Shown piece by piece: positions 1 through 6,870 of a stretch of 64,000 bases of DNA (positions are counted from its first letter, which is position 1; each line of letters starts with the position of its first letter). The translations under genes and the position numbers were made by a program. The notes under the pieces were generated by a model, which worked only from the letters and a program-made list of their open reading frames with translations, was not told the origin of the DNA and ran no database searches. Source of the stretch: Actinophytocola sp044466355 (GTDB lineage Bacteria > Actinomycetota > Actinomycetes > Mycobacteriales > Pseudonocardiaceae); the NCBI RefSeq assembly GCF_044466355.1, contig NZ_JBITMQ010000014.1, forward strand, positions 124,001 to 188,000, in the 5' to 3' direction.

Positions 1-364
1 CGAAGGTCCACTCGCTGCAGTCGTCGTTCGGCTCCCACTTTTCGGCGACACCGGGCACGACCTCGCCATCGGGCTCGACCTGGGTCAGGCCCGTGAACAG
101 GTACTTGGTGACCAGCAGACCTTCGGACTCCTGGGCGTTGTAGGGGTCGATCGCGGTCGGCTCGGTGATGCCGAAGCGGAACGTGCCGCCCGGCTTGCCT
201 TCCTTGATCTCGACCTCGGGCGTCTCCGGCCAGCCCGCGGACGGGGCGGAGTTGTCGCCACCGGTGTCACCGGAGCCCTCGTTCGACTTCTGAGAGCAGG
301 CCGTGAGCACCAGCGCGGCAGCCGTGAGGCCGGCCGCGGACCGGAGCCACGCTTGTTTCCTCAT
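1..364 (-). CDS. Peptide/nickel-type ABC transporter substrate-binding lipoprotein, partial
   Basis: Only about the first 121 codons are present; the gene runs off the left edge. The ATG at 364 has a GGAGG ribosome site ten bases upstream. The N-terminus is a lipoprotein signal: basic MRKQAWLR, a short hydrophobic run and a lipobox LTAC with the modified Cys at residue 23. The mature part begins with a Ser/Gly/Asp-rich linker, then GGTFRFG and DPYNAQESEG, which is how family-5 solute-binding proteins (DppA/OppA type) start. Such proteins capture peptides at the outer face of the membrane for an ABC importer, whose other genes presumably lie left of the window. The next gene to the right is a second family-5 binding protein. 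Substrate cannot be read from this fragment. Confidence 0.85.
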   Translation of the reverse strand, partial: MRKQAWLRSAAGLTAAALVLTACSQKSNEGSGDTGGDNSAPSAGWPETPEVEIKEGKPGGTFRFGITEPTAIDPYNAQESEGLLVTKYLFTGLTQVEPDGEVVPGVAEKWEPNDDCSEWTF

Positions 365-853
365 CAAGATAGTTCCTCCATGAGCGAGCACGCACTCGAC
401 GAGCGTGCGCCCGGTGTTGTCGTGACACATCGTGCACGGAGCCGGTGGGTACCGCGCGGCGGGGGCCAGGTCGGGGATGCACCGTGCAGCCGCGCGGTCG
501 CCTCTTGTGCTATGTGCGGACCACGAGTCATGTCGATCTTGTGACGCGTCGGAGCCCTGTCGCCGACGCACCGTTGCAGGACGGTAGGAACTCCACCTGG
601 TCCCGTCACGGGATTGGCCTTGATCGTGACCAAAGGGTGACACGGTGGTGGCGGCACGCGATCTGTCGATTACCGCGCGCTGAAAATCGTGACTGGTAAC
701 CGACCAACGGGGGGTTGCGGCCTAAAACCCCGGTAACACGGCGATGTCCACCTGGGAACCGATCGTCTCGCCTGAAACGGGAACGGGAAACTGGTAAATC
801 CGGGAACAGTGTGTGCGGCAAATGTGACAGCGCCGTAACCGGGTCGCTTTCGG
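365..853. other. Intergenic region, no gene seen
   Basis: These 489 bases separate the 3' end of the second binding-protein gene from the start of the partial one at the left edge. They should carry the promoter and leader of the partial gene. I found no convincing protein, RNA gene or repeat. The short open frames here are Arg-rich and lack ribosome sites. Confidence 0.6.
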
Positions 854-2542
854 TTAACTCGGGGAACGCTTCCAGAATGCCGCGCCGGCAAACGGCCCGG
901 CGAACCCCGCGCCCGCCGAGACGCCCGACAGCTCGCCGCGGACGGCCAGCACGTCGGCCTCCTGGTAGAGCGGGATCGCGATCGACGCCCGCCAGAGGGC
1001 CGGTTCGACCGAGGTCAACGCTTCGCTCACGGAGAGTGAACCGGTGAGCGCCGCCTCGATGGTGGGCTGGATCGCCGGGTCGCAGTACCCGGCCGGGTTG
1101 ACCGGCCGCGGCTGGGTGGCGGTGGTGTCGCAGCCGAAGTCGGTGGCCAGCATGGTGGCCGGGTCGCCGCCCGTCGGCCGCGAGGTGACGGCGATGTCGA
1201 CCACCGCGCCGGTGTCGGCGCCGCCGGACGCGTAGAGCCGCTGGTAGAGCTCGCGTCCGGGCAGCTCGACGACCTCGGCGGTCACCCCGCCCGCCGCGAG
1301 CTGGCGCTGCACGTCCTTCGCGATCCGCACCTCGGCAGGCCGTTCCTCGGCGGCGCCGATGACCAGCTCGAGCGGCCTGCCGTCACGGGCCCAGCCCGCG
1401 CTGGTCCTCGTGTACCCGGCGCCGGTCAGCAGGGCCTGCGCGGTGGTGGCCGCGGCTACCGGCCTGGTCGCCCGGTAGCCGGGCGCGGTCGGCGCGAGCA
1501 CCTGGGCGCCGGCGACCAGCTTCGCGGCCGGGCCGTTGCCGGTGCCGACGGTGACCAGCTGCGCGCGGTCCAGCATGGCGACCAGCGCCTGGCGCACCGG
1601 CAGGTCCGTGAGCTGCTGCGACGGCCGCAGGTAGACGGTCGTCACGGACGGCCGTGGCACCGTGGACGTGGTGACCTCGGGAGCGAGGTCGGCGATGGTC
1701 TTGGCGCCGATCGAGTCGGTGCGCACCAGCGCCATCTGGTCGTGGCCCTGCTCCAGCGCGTCGACCAGCGTGTCCTGTTCCGTGCGGCGCAGCACGATCC
1801 GGTCGAGCGTCGCGGGCTGCTCCCAGTACCGGTCGTTGCGCTCCAGCACGACCTCGCCGCGGTCGTTGTCCAGCGTCTTGACCGTGAACGGACCCGCGGC
1901 GGCCGGGAAGTTCGCCTGCAGCGCGCCGTTCCAGCCGCCGGGCGCGTCCTTGAGGATGTGCGCGGGCAGCAGGTTGTCGAACAGCGTGCGCCACCCGGGG
2001 TAGGGCTTGCTGAACGTGACCTCGACGACCTTGCCCGCGTCGCGGGCGGTGATGTCGGAGATCAGCCGGTAGCCGGCCGAGTCCACCACGCCGGGCTGGC
2101 TCGTCATCTGGTCCCGCAGGTAGACGAAGTCCTCGGCGGCCACCGGCGCGGCGTCGGACCAGGACGCGTCGGCCCGGATCTGGTAGGTGACGGTGTAGGG
2201 CTCCGTCCTGGTGACGGTGGCCGAGATCATCAGCGTCCGGTCGAGGCGGGGCGTGCCGTCCGGGCCGGGCCGGAACACCGACGGCAGCAGCAGCGTCGAC
2301 AGCGCCGTGGTGATGGCGGACTGGTCGGCGAAGTTGTGCGGGTTGTAGCCGCCGGCGATCGTGTCGACCCCCACCACGACCTCGCCCGTGTCCGTCGGGG
2401 TGTTCACGGGTGAGGAGATCGGGCCGTCCACCCGCCTGGGCTCGGGGGTGCAGCCCGCGGCGGCGACCAGGGAGGCAAGCGTGACGAACGCGAGCAGCGC
2501 CTTCCGCAACAGCCTCACCTCCCCACCCCGGAACCCTGCCAT
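854..2542 (-). CDS. ABC transporter family-5 substrate-binding lipoprotein
   Basis: A protein of about 560 residues, the usual size for a DppA/OppA-type binding protein. A basic hydrophobic signal ends in a lipobox AAGC, so it should be anchored outside the membrane. The mature part has the family pattern: VVVGVDTIAGGYNPHNF early, then YQIRADASWSDAAPVAAEDF, the typical region before the ligand site, and the two-lobed fold to the C-terminus. Start choice is open. The ATG at 2542 abuts GGGAGG with no spacing, whereas GTG at 2518 or TTG at 2509 follows GGGGAGGTGAGG and would give a more typical short signal peptide. No permease or ATPase gene is adjacent. The substrate is probably an oligopeptide, by family only. 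Confidence 0.85.
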   Translation of the reverse strand: MAGFRGGEVRLLRKALLAFVTLASLVAAAGCTPEPRRVDGPISSPVNTPTDTGEVVVGVDTIAGGYNPHNFADQSAITTALSTLLLPSVFRPGPDGTPRLDRTLMISATVTRTEPYTVTYQIRADASWSDAAPVAAEDFVYLRDQMTSQPGVVDSAGYRLISDITARDAGKVVEVTFSKPYPGWRTLFDNLLPAHILKDAPGGWNGALQANFPAAAGPFTVKTLDNDRGEVVLERNDRYWEQPATLDRIVLRRTEQDTLVDALEQGHDQMALVRTDSIGAKTIADLAPEVTTSTVPRPSVTTVYLRPSQQLTDLPVRQALVAMLDRAQLVTVGTGNGPAAKLVAGAQVLAPTAPGYRATRPVAAATTAQALLTGAGYTRTSAGWARDGRPLELVIGAAEERPAEVRIAKDVQRQLAAGGVTAEVVELPGRELYQRLYASGGADTGAVVDIAVTSRPTGGDPATMLATDFGCDTTATQPRPVNPAGYCDPAIQPTIEAALTGSLSVSEALTSVEPALWRASIAIPLYQEADVLAVRGELSGVSAGAGFAGPFAGAAFWKRSPS

Positions 2543-2598
2543 CCTCCCGAATCGACGCGTCAGGTGGCCACCGGGTTCCTGCCCCCGTCACCGGAGTG

Positions 2599-2770
2599 GG
2601 CTAGTGGGGTGTCCACCAACGTTCGCCGGGTTTCTCGGCGGCCCAGCTTCCCGCTGGCGGCGTTGCCGATCCACCCAAGTACACCCAGTACGAGGGAGGA
2701 TCGGCGCCTTGCCAGCGGAAACCTGGATCCACCGATAAACCCATCAACATTGGTGGACACCCCACTAGCC
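2599..2770. repeat. 172-bp near-perfect palindrome next to the typA stop codon
   Basis: The outermost 25 bases (2599-2623 and 2746-2770) are inverted copies with one mismatch. The arms keep pairing inwards with small interruptions, for example TTCCCGCTGGC with its complement GCCAGCGGAAA and GCCGATCC with GGATCGGC, down to a GTAC/GTAC pair around a short loop. The whole segment can fold into one long imperfect hairpin. Its right end includes the last codon and TAG stop of typA. It could be a MITE-like element or a large transcript-ending hairpin between typA and the downstream lipoprotein gene. Confidence 0.75.
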
Positions 2771-4666
2771 GCGGGACTTCTCCCGGGCCTTGGCCCTGCC
2801 GCGCCGCGTGCTGTCGAGGATGACCTTGCGGATCCGCACGACGTCCGGCGCGACCTCGACGCACTCGTCGGTGGCGCAGAACTCGAGCGCCTCCTCCAGC
2901 GCCAGCTTGCGCGGGCGGGCGAGCCGCTCCAGCTCGTCACCGGTGGAGGAGCGCATGTTGGTGAGCTTCTTCTCCCTGGTGACGTTGACGTCCAGGTCCT
3001 CGGCGCGCGGGTTCTCGCCGACGACCATGCCCTCGTACACGTCCGCGCCGGGCTCGACGAAGAACGTGCCGCGGTCGGCCAGCTGGATCATCGCGTAGCT
3101 GGTGACCGAGCCGGACCGGTCGGCGACCAGCGAACCCGAGTGGCGGCCGCGGATCTGGCCCGCCCACGGGAAGTAGCCCTCGAAGATCGCGTTCGCGATG
3201 CCGGTGCCGCGGGTCTCGGTGAGGAAGTCGGTGCGGAAGCCGATCAGGCCACGCGACGGCACGACGTACTCGACCTTCACGCGCCCGGTGCCGTGCCCGC
3301 CCATGTGCTCGAGACGGCCCTTGCGGCCGGCGAGCAGCTGGGTGATCGCACCGAGGTGCTCCTCGGGCGCGTCGACGGTGAGCCGCTCGAACGGCTCGCA
3401 CAGCTGCCCGTCGACCGTGCGGGTGACCACCTCGGGGCGGCCGACGGTCAGCTCGAAGCCCTCGCGGCGCATGGTCTCCACGAGGATCGCGAGCGCCAGC
3501 TCGCCTCGGCCCTGCACCTCCCAGGCGTCAGGCCGCTCGGTCGGCAGGACCCGCACGGACACGTTGCCGACCAGTTCGCTGTCGAGGCGGGCCTTGACCA
3601 GGCGTGCGGTCAGCTTCGAGCCGCCGCCGCGACCGGCGAGCGGCGAGTTGTTCACGCCGATGGTGACCGAGATGGCCGGCTCGTCGACGTGGATGCGCGG
3701 CAGCGGCTCCGGGTCGGCCGGGTCGGCGAGCGTGTCGCCGATGGTGATCTCCGGGATGCCCGCGATCGCGACGATGTCGCCCACCTCGGCGCTCGCGGCC
3801 GGGACCCGCTCCAGGGCCTGCGTGAGCAGCAGCTCGGTGATCTTGACGGTGGTCACGCTGCCGTCCGCGCGGCACCACGCGACCTGCTGGCCCTTGCTGA
3901 TGGTGCCCGCATGGACCCGGCACAGCGCGATGCGGCCGAGGAAGCTGGACGCGTCGAGGTTGGTGACCAGGGCACGCAGCGGCGCCTTCGGGTCGCCCGA
4001 CGGCGGCGGCACGTGCTCGAGCAGCACGTCGAACAGCGGGTCGAGGTTCTCGCTGTCGGGCAGGTCGCCGTCGGCCGGGGCGGTCAGCGACGCGCGGCCC
4101 GCGCGGGCGGAGGCGTAGACGACCGGCAGGTCGAGGATGTTGGTGTCGATGGTGTCCAGCTCGGTCGCGAGGTCGAGCAGCAGGTCGTGCGTCTCGGACA
4201 CGACCTCCTCGATGCGCGCGTCGGGCCGGTCCACCTTGTTCACCACGAGCACGACGGGCAGGCCCGCGGCGAGCGTCTTGCGCAGCACGAAGCGGGTCTG
4301 CGGCAGCGGGCCCTCGCTCGCGTCGACCAGCAGCACGACACCGTCCACCATCGACAGCCCGCGCTCGACCTCGCCGCCGAAGTCCGCGTGGCCGGGGGTG
4401 TCGATCACGTTGATGGTGACCGGCCCGTCCGGCGTCTCGCGGTGCACGGCGGTGTTCTTCGCGAGGATCGTGATGCCCTTCTCGCGTTCCAGGTCGCCGG
4501 AGTCCATGACCCGGTCGACCGGTTCCGTGCGGGCGGAGAAGGCGCCGGTCTGGCGGAGCATCGCGTCGACGAGCGTGGTCTTGCCGTGGTCGACGTGCGC
4601 GACGATCGCGACGTTGCGGAGGTCGGTCCTGGCGATCGCGGGCGTGATCGTGTCGGTGGCGGGCAC
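2765..4666 (-). CDS. typA: Translational GTPase TypA/BipA
   Basis: A 633-residue protein of the EF-G-like TypA/BipA family, ribosome-associated GTPases involved in stress adaptation and late 50S assembly. The GTPase domain starts at once: P-loop AHVDHGKTTL at 23-32, then SGDLEREKGITI (switch I region), DTPGHADFGGEV (G3) and VVNKVDRPDA (G4). Downstream come EF-Tu-like domain II, an EF-G-like domain V and the TypA-specific C-terminal part with PSRGLIGFRTDFLTETRG and the SGSLVADRSG region. The C-terminus is Lys/Arg-rich. Length is normal. The stop codon lies inside the long palindrome at 2599-2770. The gene is divergent from the small Cys-rich gene at 4804. Confidence 0.97.
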   Translation of the reverse strand: MPATDTITPAIARTDLRNVAIVAHVDHGKTTLVDAMLRQTGAFSARTEPVDRVMDSGDLEREKGITILAKNTAVHRETPDGPVTINVIDTPGHADFGGEVERGLSMVDGVVLLVDASEGPLPQTRFVLRKTLAAGLPVVLVVNKVDRPDARIEEVVSETHDLLLDLATELDTIDTNILDLPVVYASARAGRASLTAPADGDLPDSENLDPLFDVLLEHVPPPSGDPKAPLRALVTNLDASSFLGRIALCRVHAGTISKGQQVAWCRADGSVTTVKITELLLTQALERVPAASAEVGDIVAIAGIPEITIGDTLADPADPEPLPRIHVDEPAISVTIGVNNSPLAGRGGGSKLTARLVKARLDSELVGNVSVRVLPTERPDAWEVQGRGELALAILVETMRREGFELTVGRPEVVTRTVDGQLCEPFERLTVDAPEEHLGAITQLLAGRKGRLEHMGGHGTGRVKVEYVVPSRGLIGFRTDFLTETRGTGIANAIFEGYFPWAGQIRGRHSGSLVADRSGSVTSYAMIQLADRGTFFVEPGADVYEGMVVGENPRAEDLDVNVTREKKLTNMRSSTGDELERLARPRKLALEEALEFCATDECVEVAPDVVRIRKVILDSTRRGRAKAREKSRG

Positions 4667-4756
4667 GCGCGTGCTCCTGATTCATGGTCTGGCGTCATTG
4701 GCTGCACGCGAGTGCGCGCGTGGTCGAGGATAGCCGCCCTGAATGGCGCCCCGGGG

Positions 4757-4775
4757 AAAGGTTAGCTTAACCTCA
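4757..4775. promoter_or_regulatory. Candidate iron box (IdeR/DmdR-type operator)
   Basis: AAAGGTTAGCTTAACCTCA matches the 19-base IdeR/DmdR consensus TTAGGTTAGSCTAACCTAA at about 15 positions and keeps the AGGTTAG/TAACCT core. It lies between divergent typA and the small gene at 4804, so it could repress either one when iron is plentiful. Function is inferred from the sequence only. Confidence 0.5.
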
Positions 4776-4803
4776 GTCGGTTGGCCGTCGAGTGGGAGTC
4801 GAG

Positions 4804-4959
4804 TTGGGCAAGCCGAAGTCGCCCGCGGACTACGTGCGGAAGTGGACGAAGGCCGGCAAGGTCAAGAAGAAGTGCTGCCGGTCGAAGTCGCGCTGCAAGA
4901 AGTGTCCTGTGCTCGCTCTCAAGCGCGCCAAGGTGAAGGTCGCCAGGAAGGCCGCGTAG
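4804..4959 (+). CDS. Small Cys/Lys-rich conserved protein (51 aa)
   Basis: A 51-residue, strongly basic protein: about one third Lys plus Arg, and four Cys in the pattern KKKCCRSKSRCKKCPVLALK. The closely spaced Cys could bind a metal, and the charge suggests contact with nucleic acid or phosphate. I recognise the type as a short conserved actinobacterial protein of unknown role. Initiation is at TTG 4804; an in-frame GTG at 4792 is an alternative. The iron-box-like site 30 bases upstream is the only functional clue. The trpS leader begins 18 bases after the stop. Confidence 0.65.
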   Translation: MGKPKSPADYVRKWTKAGKVKKKCCRSKSRCKKCPVLALKRAKVKVARKAA

Positions 4960-4964
4960 TGACC

Positions 4965-4970
4965 TATACT
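4965..4970 (+). promoter_or_regulatory. Candidate -10 element for the trpS leader transcript
   Basis: TATACT fits the actinobacterial TAnnnT -10 hexamer. It ends six bases before the leader-peptide ATG at 4977, so the transcript would begin at or next to the ATG and the leader peptide would be read from a leaderless mRNA. I saw no clear -35 hexamer. Confidence 0.5.
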
Positions 4971-4976
4971 CGGCGC

Positions 4977-5012
4977 ATGCGCAACGTCACCACCATGTGG
5001 TGGGCCGCCTGA
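4977..5012 (+). CDS. trpS leader peptide with tandem Trp codons
   Basis: An 11-codon open frame reading MRNVTTMWWAA and then TGA. Two adjacent Trp codons (TGG TGG at 4998-5003) just before an RNA hairpin and a terminator are the mark of ribosome-mediated attenuation. It lies 108 bases upstream of trpS. When charged tRNA-Trp is scarce the ribosome would stall on the Trp codons and change the downstream folding. The peptide itself probably has no function. Confidence 0.85.
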   Translation: MRNVTTMWWAA

Positions 5013-5066
5013 CGGCGGCCGAGTTCCTGTTGCGTTGACCACAGGCCGCCCGACCGGGCGGCCTTT
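5003..5066 (+). terminator. trpS attenuator: leader hairpin, antiterminator and terminator
   Basis: Three mutually exclusive pairings are visible. GGCCGCC at 5003-5009 pairs with GGCGGCC at 5014-5020 around TGAC; this hairpin overlaps the end of the leader peptide. GGCCGCCC at 5044-5051 pairs with GGGCGGCC at 5056-5063 and is followed by TTT, forming an intrinsic terminator. GGCGGCC at 5014-5020 can instead pair with GGCCGCC at 5044-5050, which would block the terminator. A ribosome stalled at the Trp codons would cover the first strand and favour this antiterminator. Confidence 0.82.
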
Positions 5067-5120
5067 CTGCTTTCCAGGGGGCCCGGGCGGGTCGGCCCCG
5101 ACCTCTGAGGAGAGCGTCAG

Positions 5121-6098
5121 ATGACCCGCCTTTCCGGCATCACCCCGTCCGGGCACGTCCACGTCGGCAACTACCTGGGGGCGGTCCGCCGCTGGGCGCG
5201 GGAGGGCGGGCCGGACGACCTGTTCTTCGTGTCCGACCTGCACGGCATGACCACGCCGTACCACCCGCAGAAGCTGCGGTCCCGCACGAGCGAGATGCTC
5301 GCCGTCCTCATCGCGTCCGGGATCGAACCGGACACCGTGTTCGTGCAGTCCGACCTGCTGCCGCAGCTGGGACCGCTGACGTGGGTGCTGGAGTGCGCGT
5401 GCGCGTTCGGGGAGGCGGCGCGGATGACCCAGTTCAAGGAGAAGAGCACCGACCGCACCCACGAGGGCACCCCGGTCCGCGTCGGCCTGTTCACCTACCC
5501 GGTGCTGATGGCCGCCGACATCCTGCTGCAGGGCGCCGACGACGTGCCGGTCGGCGAGGACCAGGCACAGCACGTGGAGCTGGCGCGGGTGCTGGCCAGG
5601 CGGTTCAACAGCACGTACGGCGAGGCGTTCGTGGTGCCGAGGGCGACCACCCCGCCCGCGGGCGCACGGATCAAGGACCTGACCGACCCCACGCGCAAGA
5701 TGGACAAGTCGGCCCGCGACGCGGCGGGCGTCCTGTTCGTCATGGACGAGCCGGACCTGTTGCGCCGCAAGGTGAAACGCGCGGTGACCGACAGCCTCGG
5801 CAGGCTGGAGTACCGGCCGGACGAGCAGCCGGGCCTCGCGAACCTGCTGGAGATCCTCGGCGGCTGCCTCGGCAAGTCACCCCGCGAGGTGGTGGGCGGC
5901 TACTCGACGTACGGCGAGGTGAAGGACGCGGTCGCGGAGGCGGTGGTCGAGGAGCTGCGGCCGGTCCGCGAACGCACCCGTCAACTGCTGGCCGACCCGG
6001 CGGAGCTGGACCGCATCCGCGCGGTGGGCGGCGCCCGAGCCGCCGAACGAGGCGCCCACCGGCTGAGCACCGTGCTCCGCCTGGCAGGAGTGGCCTGA
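5121..6098 (+). CDS. trpS: Tryptophanyl-tRNA synthetase
   Basis: A 325-residue class I synthetase that charges tRNA-Trp. The HIGH-type motif is PSGHVHVGN at 9-17, and the KMSKS-type loop is KMDKS at 193-197. SDLHGMT and DVPVGEDQAQHVE are characteristic of TrpRS substrate binding. Size and order are normal. A GAGGAG ribosome site precedes the ATG. Control by the WW leader and attenuator just upstream recalls the attenuated, indolmycin-resistant TrpRS1 of Streptomyces. Whether this is the only TrpRS in the genome, or a drug-resistant second copy, cannot be decided here. It is convergent with the Nudix gene, with a perfect hairpin between them. Confidence 0.96.
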   Translation: MTRLSGITPSGHVHVGNYLGAVRRWAREGGPDDLFFVSDLHGMTTPYHPQKLRSRTSEMLAVLIASGIEPDTVFVQSDLLPQLGPLTWVLECACAFGEAARMTQFKEKSTDRTHEGTPVRVGLFTYPVLMAADILLQGADDVPVGEDQAQHVELARVLARRFNSTYGEAFVVPRATTPPAGARIKDLTDPTRKMDKSARDAAGVLFVMDEPDLLRRKVKRAVTDSLGRLEYRPDEQPGLANLLEILGGCLGKSPREVVGGYSTYGEVKDAVAEAVVEELRPVRERTRQLLADPAELDRIRAVGGARAAERGAHRLSTVLRLAGVA

Positions 6099-6111
6099 AC
6101 GCCATGAGAGT

Positions 6112-6143
6112 CGCTTTCGGGACGTTCAAACGTCCCGAAAGCG
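6112..6143. terminator. Perfect bidirectional hairpin between trpS and the Nudix gene
   Basis: CGCTTTCGGGACGTT at 6112-6126 and its exact complement at 6129-6143 form a 15-bp stem with a two-base loop. TCTTT follows on the plus strand. It sits in the 49-bp gap between two convergent genes and is best read as a terminator for both. Confidence 0.85.
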
Positions 6144-6147
6144 TCTT

Positions 6148-6870
6148 TCACGGCATCCTGCGCAGCAGGCGGCGGAGCGCGGGCAGCAGCACCCGGTCCG
6201 CTGGCAGCCACGGCACCGAGCCGAACTGCCCGGGTTTGAGCCACCGCAGGTCGGCGTGGTCGTGCGGGTGCGGCTTCGCGTCACCGACGATGGTGGCGCG
6301 GTGGATCCGCAGCAGCATCCCGTTCGGCAGCGCCACGTCCGGTCCGACGGGTGCGCCGACCGCGACCTCCACGCCCAGCTCCTCGGCGCACTCCCGCGCC
6401 ACGGCGTCCACATCGGACTCGCCGGGCTCGACCCGCCCGCCCGGCAGCTCCCACAGCCCCGCCGCCTCCGCCGGGTACGCCCGCTGCTGCGCCAGCAGAC
6501 GACCGTCCCGCACGATGGCCGTCCCCACCACGACAGGCGCGTCCGCCAGCGCCAGCGCCCGCTCCCGCACGTCCGCCGCCAGCGACGTCAGCGCCGCCAG
6601 CACCCGTGACCGGTGCGCGACCATCCCGCCGACCGCGCGCCACGACGCCGAGCACGTCACCAGCGTCCCCGCCGGGGTCGGCGTCAGCCGGACGTCCAGC
6701 CGGCACGCCCGCCAGCCGCGCACGGCCACCGCCGCCCACCCGTCCACGTCCGCGTACACGGGCCGGAAACGGCCGCCCAGCAGGGGAAACTCGTCGACGA
6801 AGGCAGGCAGCGCCGCCGACGCGACCCGCTGCGGCACGTCGTCGGCCAACGCCGTCGTCCGCAGGATCAC
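6148..6870 (-). CDS. Nudix hydrolase (MutT-like) with an N-terminal extra domain
   Basis: A 240-residue protein starting at GTG 6870, overlapping the stop of the upstream histidine kinase gene by GTGA. The C-terminal half is a Nudix domain. The box GGRVEPGESDVDAVARECAE followed by ELGV fits Gx5Ex7REUxEExGU, and the preceding VVGTAIVRDGRLLAQQR plus GLWELPGG are typical of MutT/CTP pyrophosphatase-type enzymes that clean damaged nucleotides. The first about 100 residues look like a separate domain that I do not recognise: FVDEFPLLGGRFRPVYADVD, then a beta-rich stretch, possibly SRPBCC-like. It is the last gene of a three-gene unit with the regulator and kinase. Confidence 0.85.
   Translation of the reverse strand: MILRTTALADDVPQRVASAALPAFVDEFPLLGGRFRPVYADVDGWAAVAVRGWRACRLDVRLTPTPAGTLVTCSASWRAVGGMVAHRSRVLAALTSLAADVRERALALADAPVVVGTAIVRDGRLLAQQRAYPAEAAGLWELPGGRVEPGESDVDAVARECAEELGVEVAVGAPVGPDVALPNGMLLRIHRATIVGDAKPHPHDHADLRWLKPGQFGSVPWLPADRVLLPALRRLLRRMP

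Noticed and set aside
2564..4765. A 733-codon open frame on the plus strand
   Set aside because: It runs opposite typA, whose GTPase motifs are unmistakable; composition is anticodon-shadow type.
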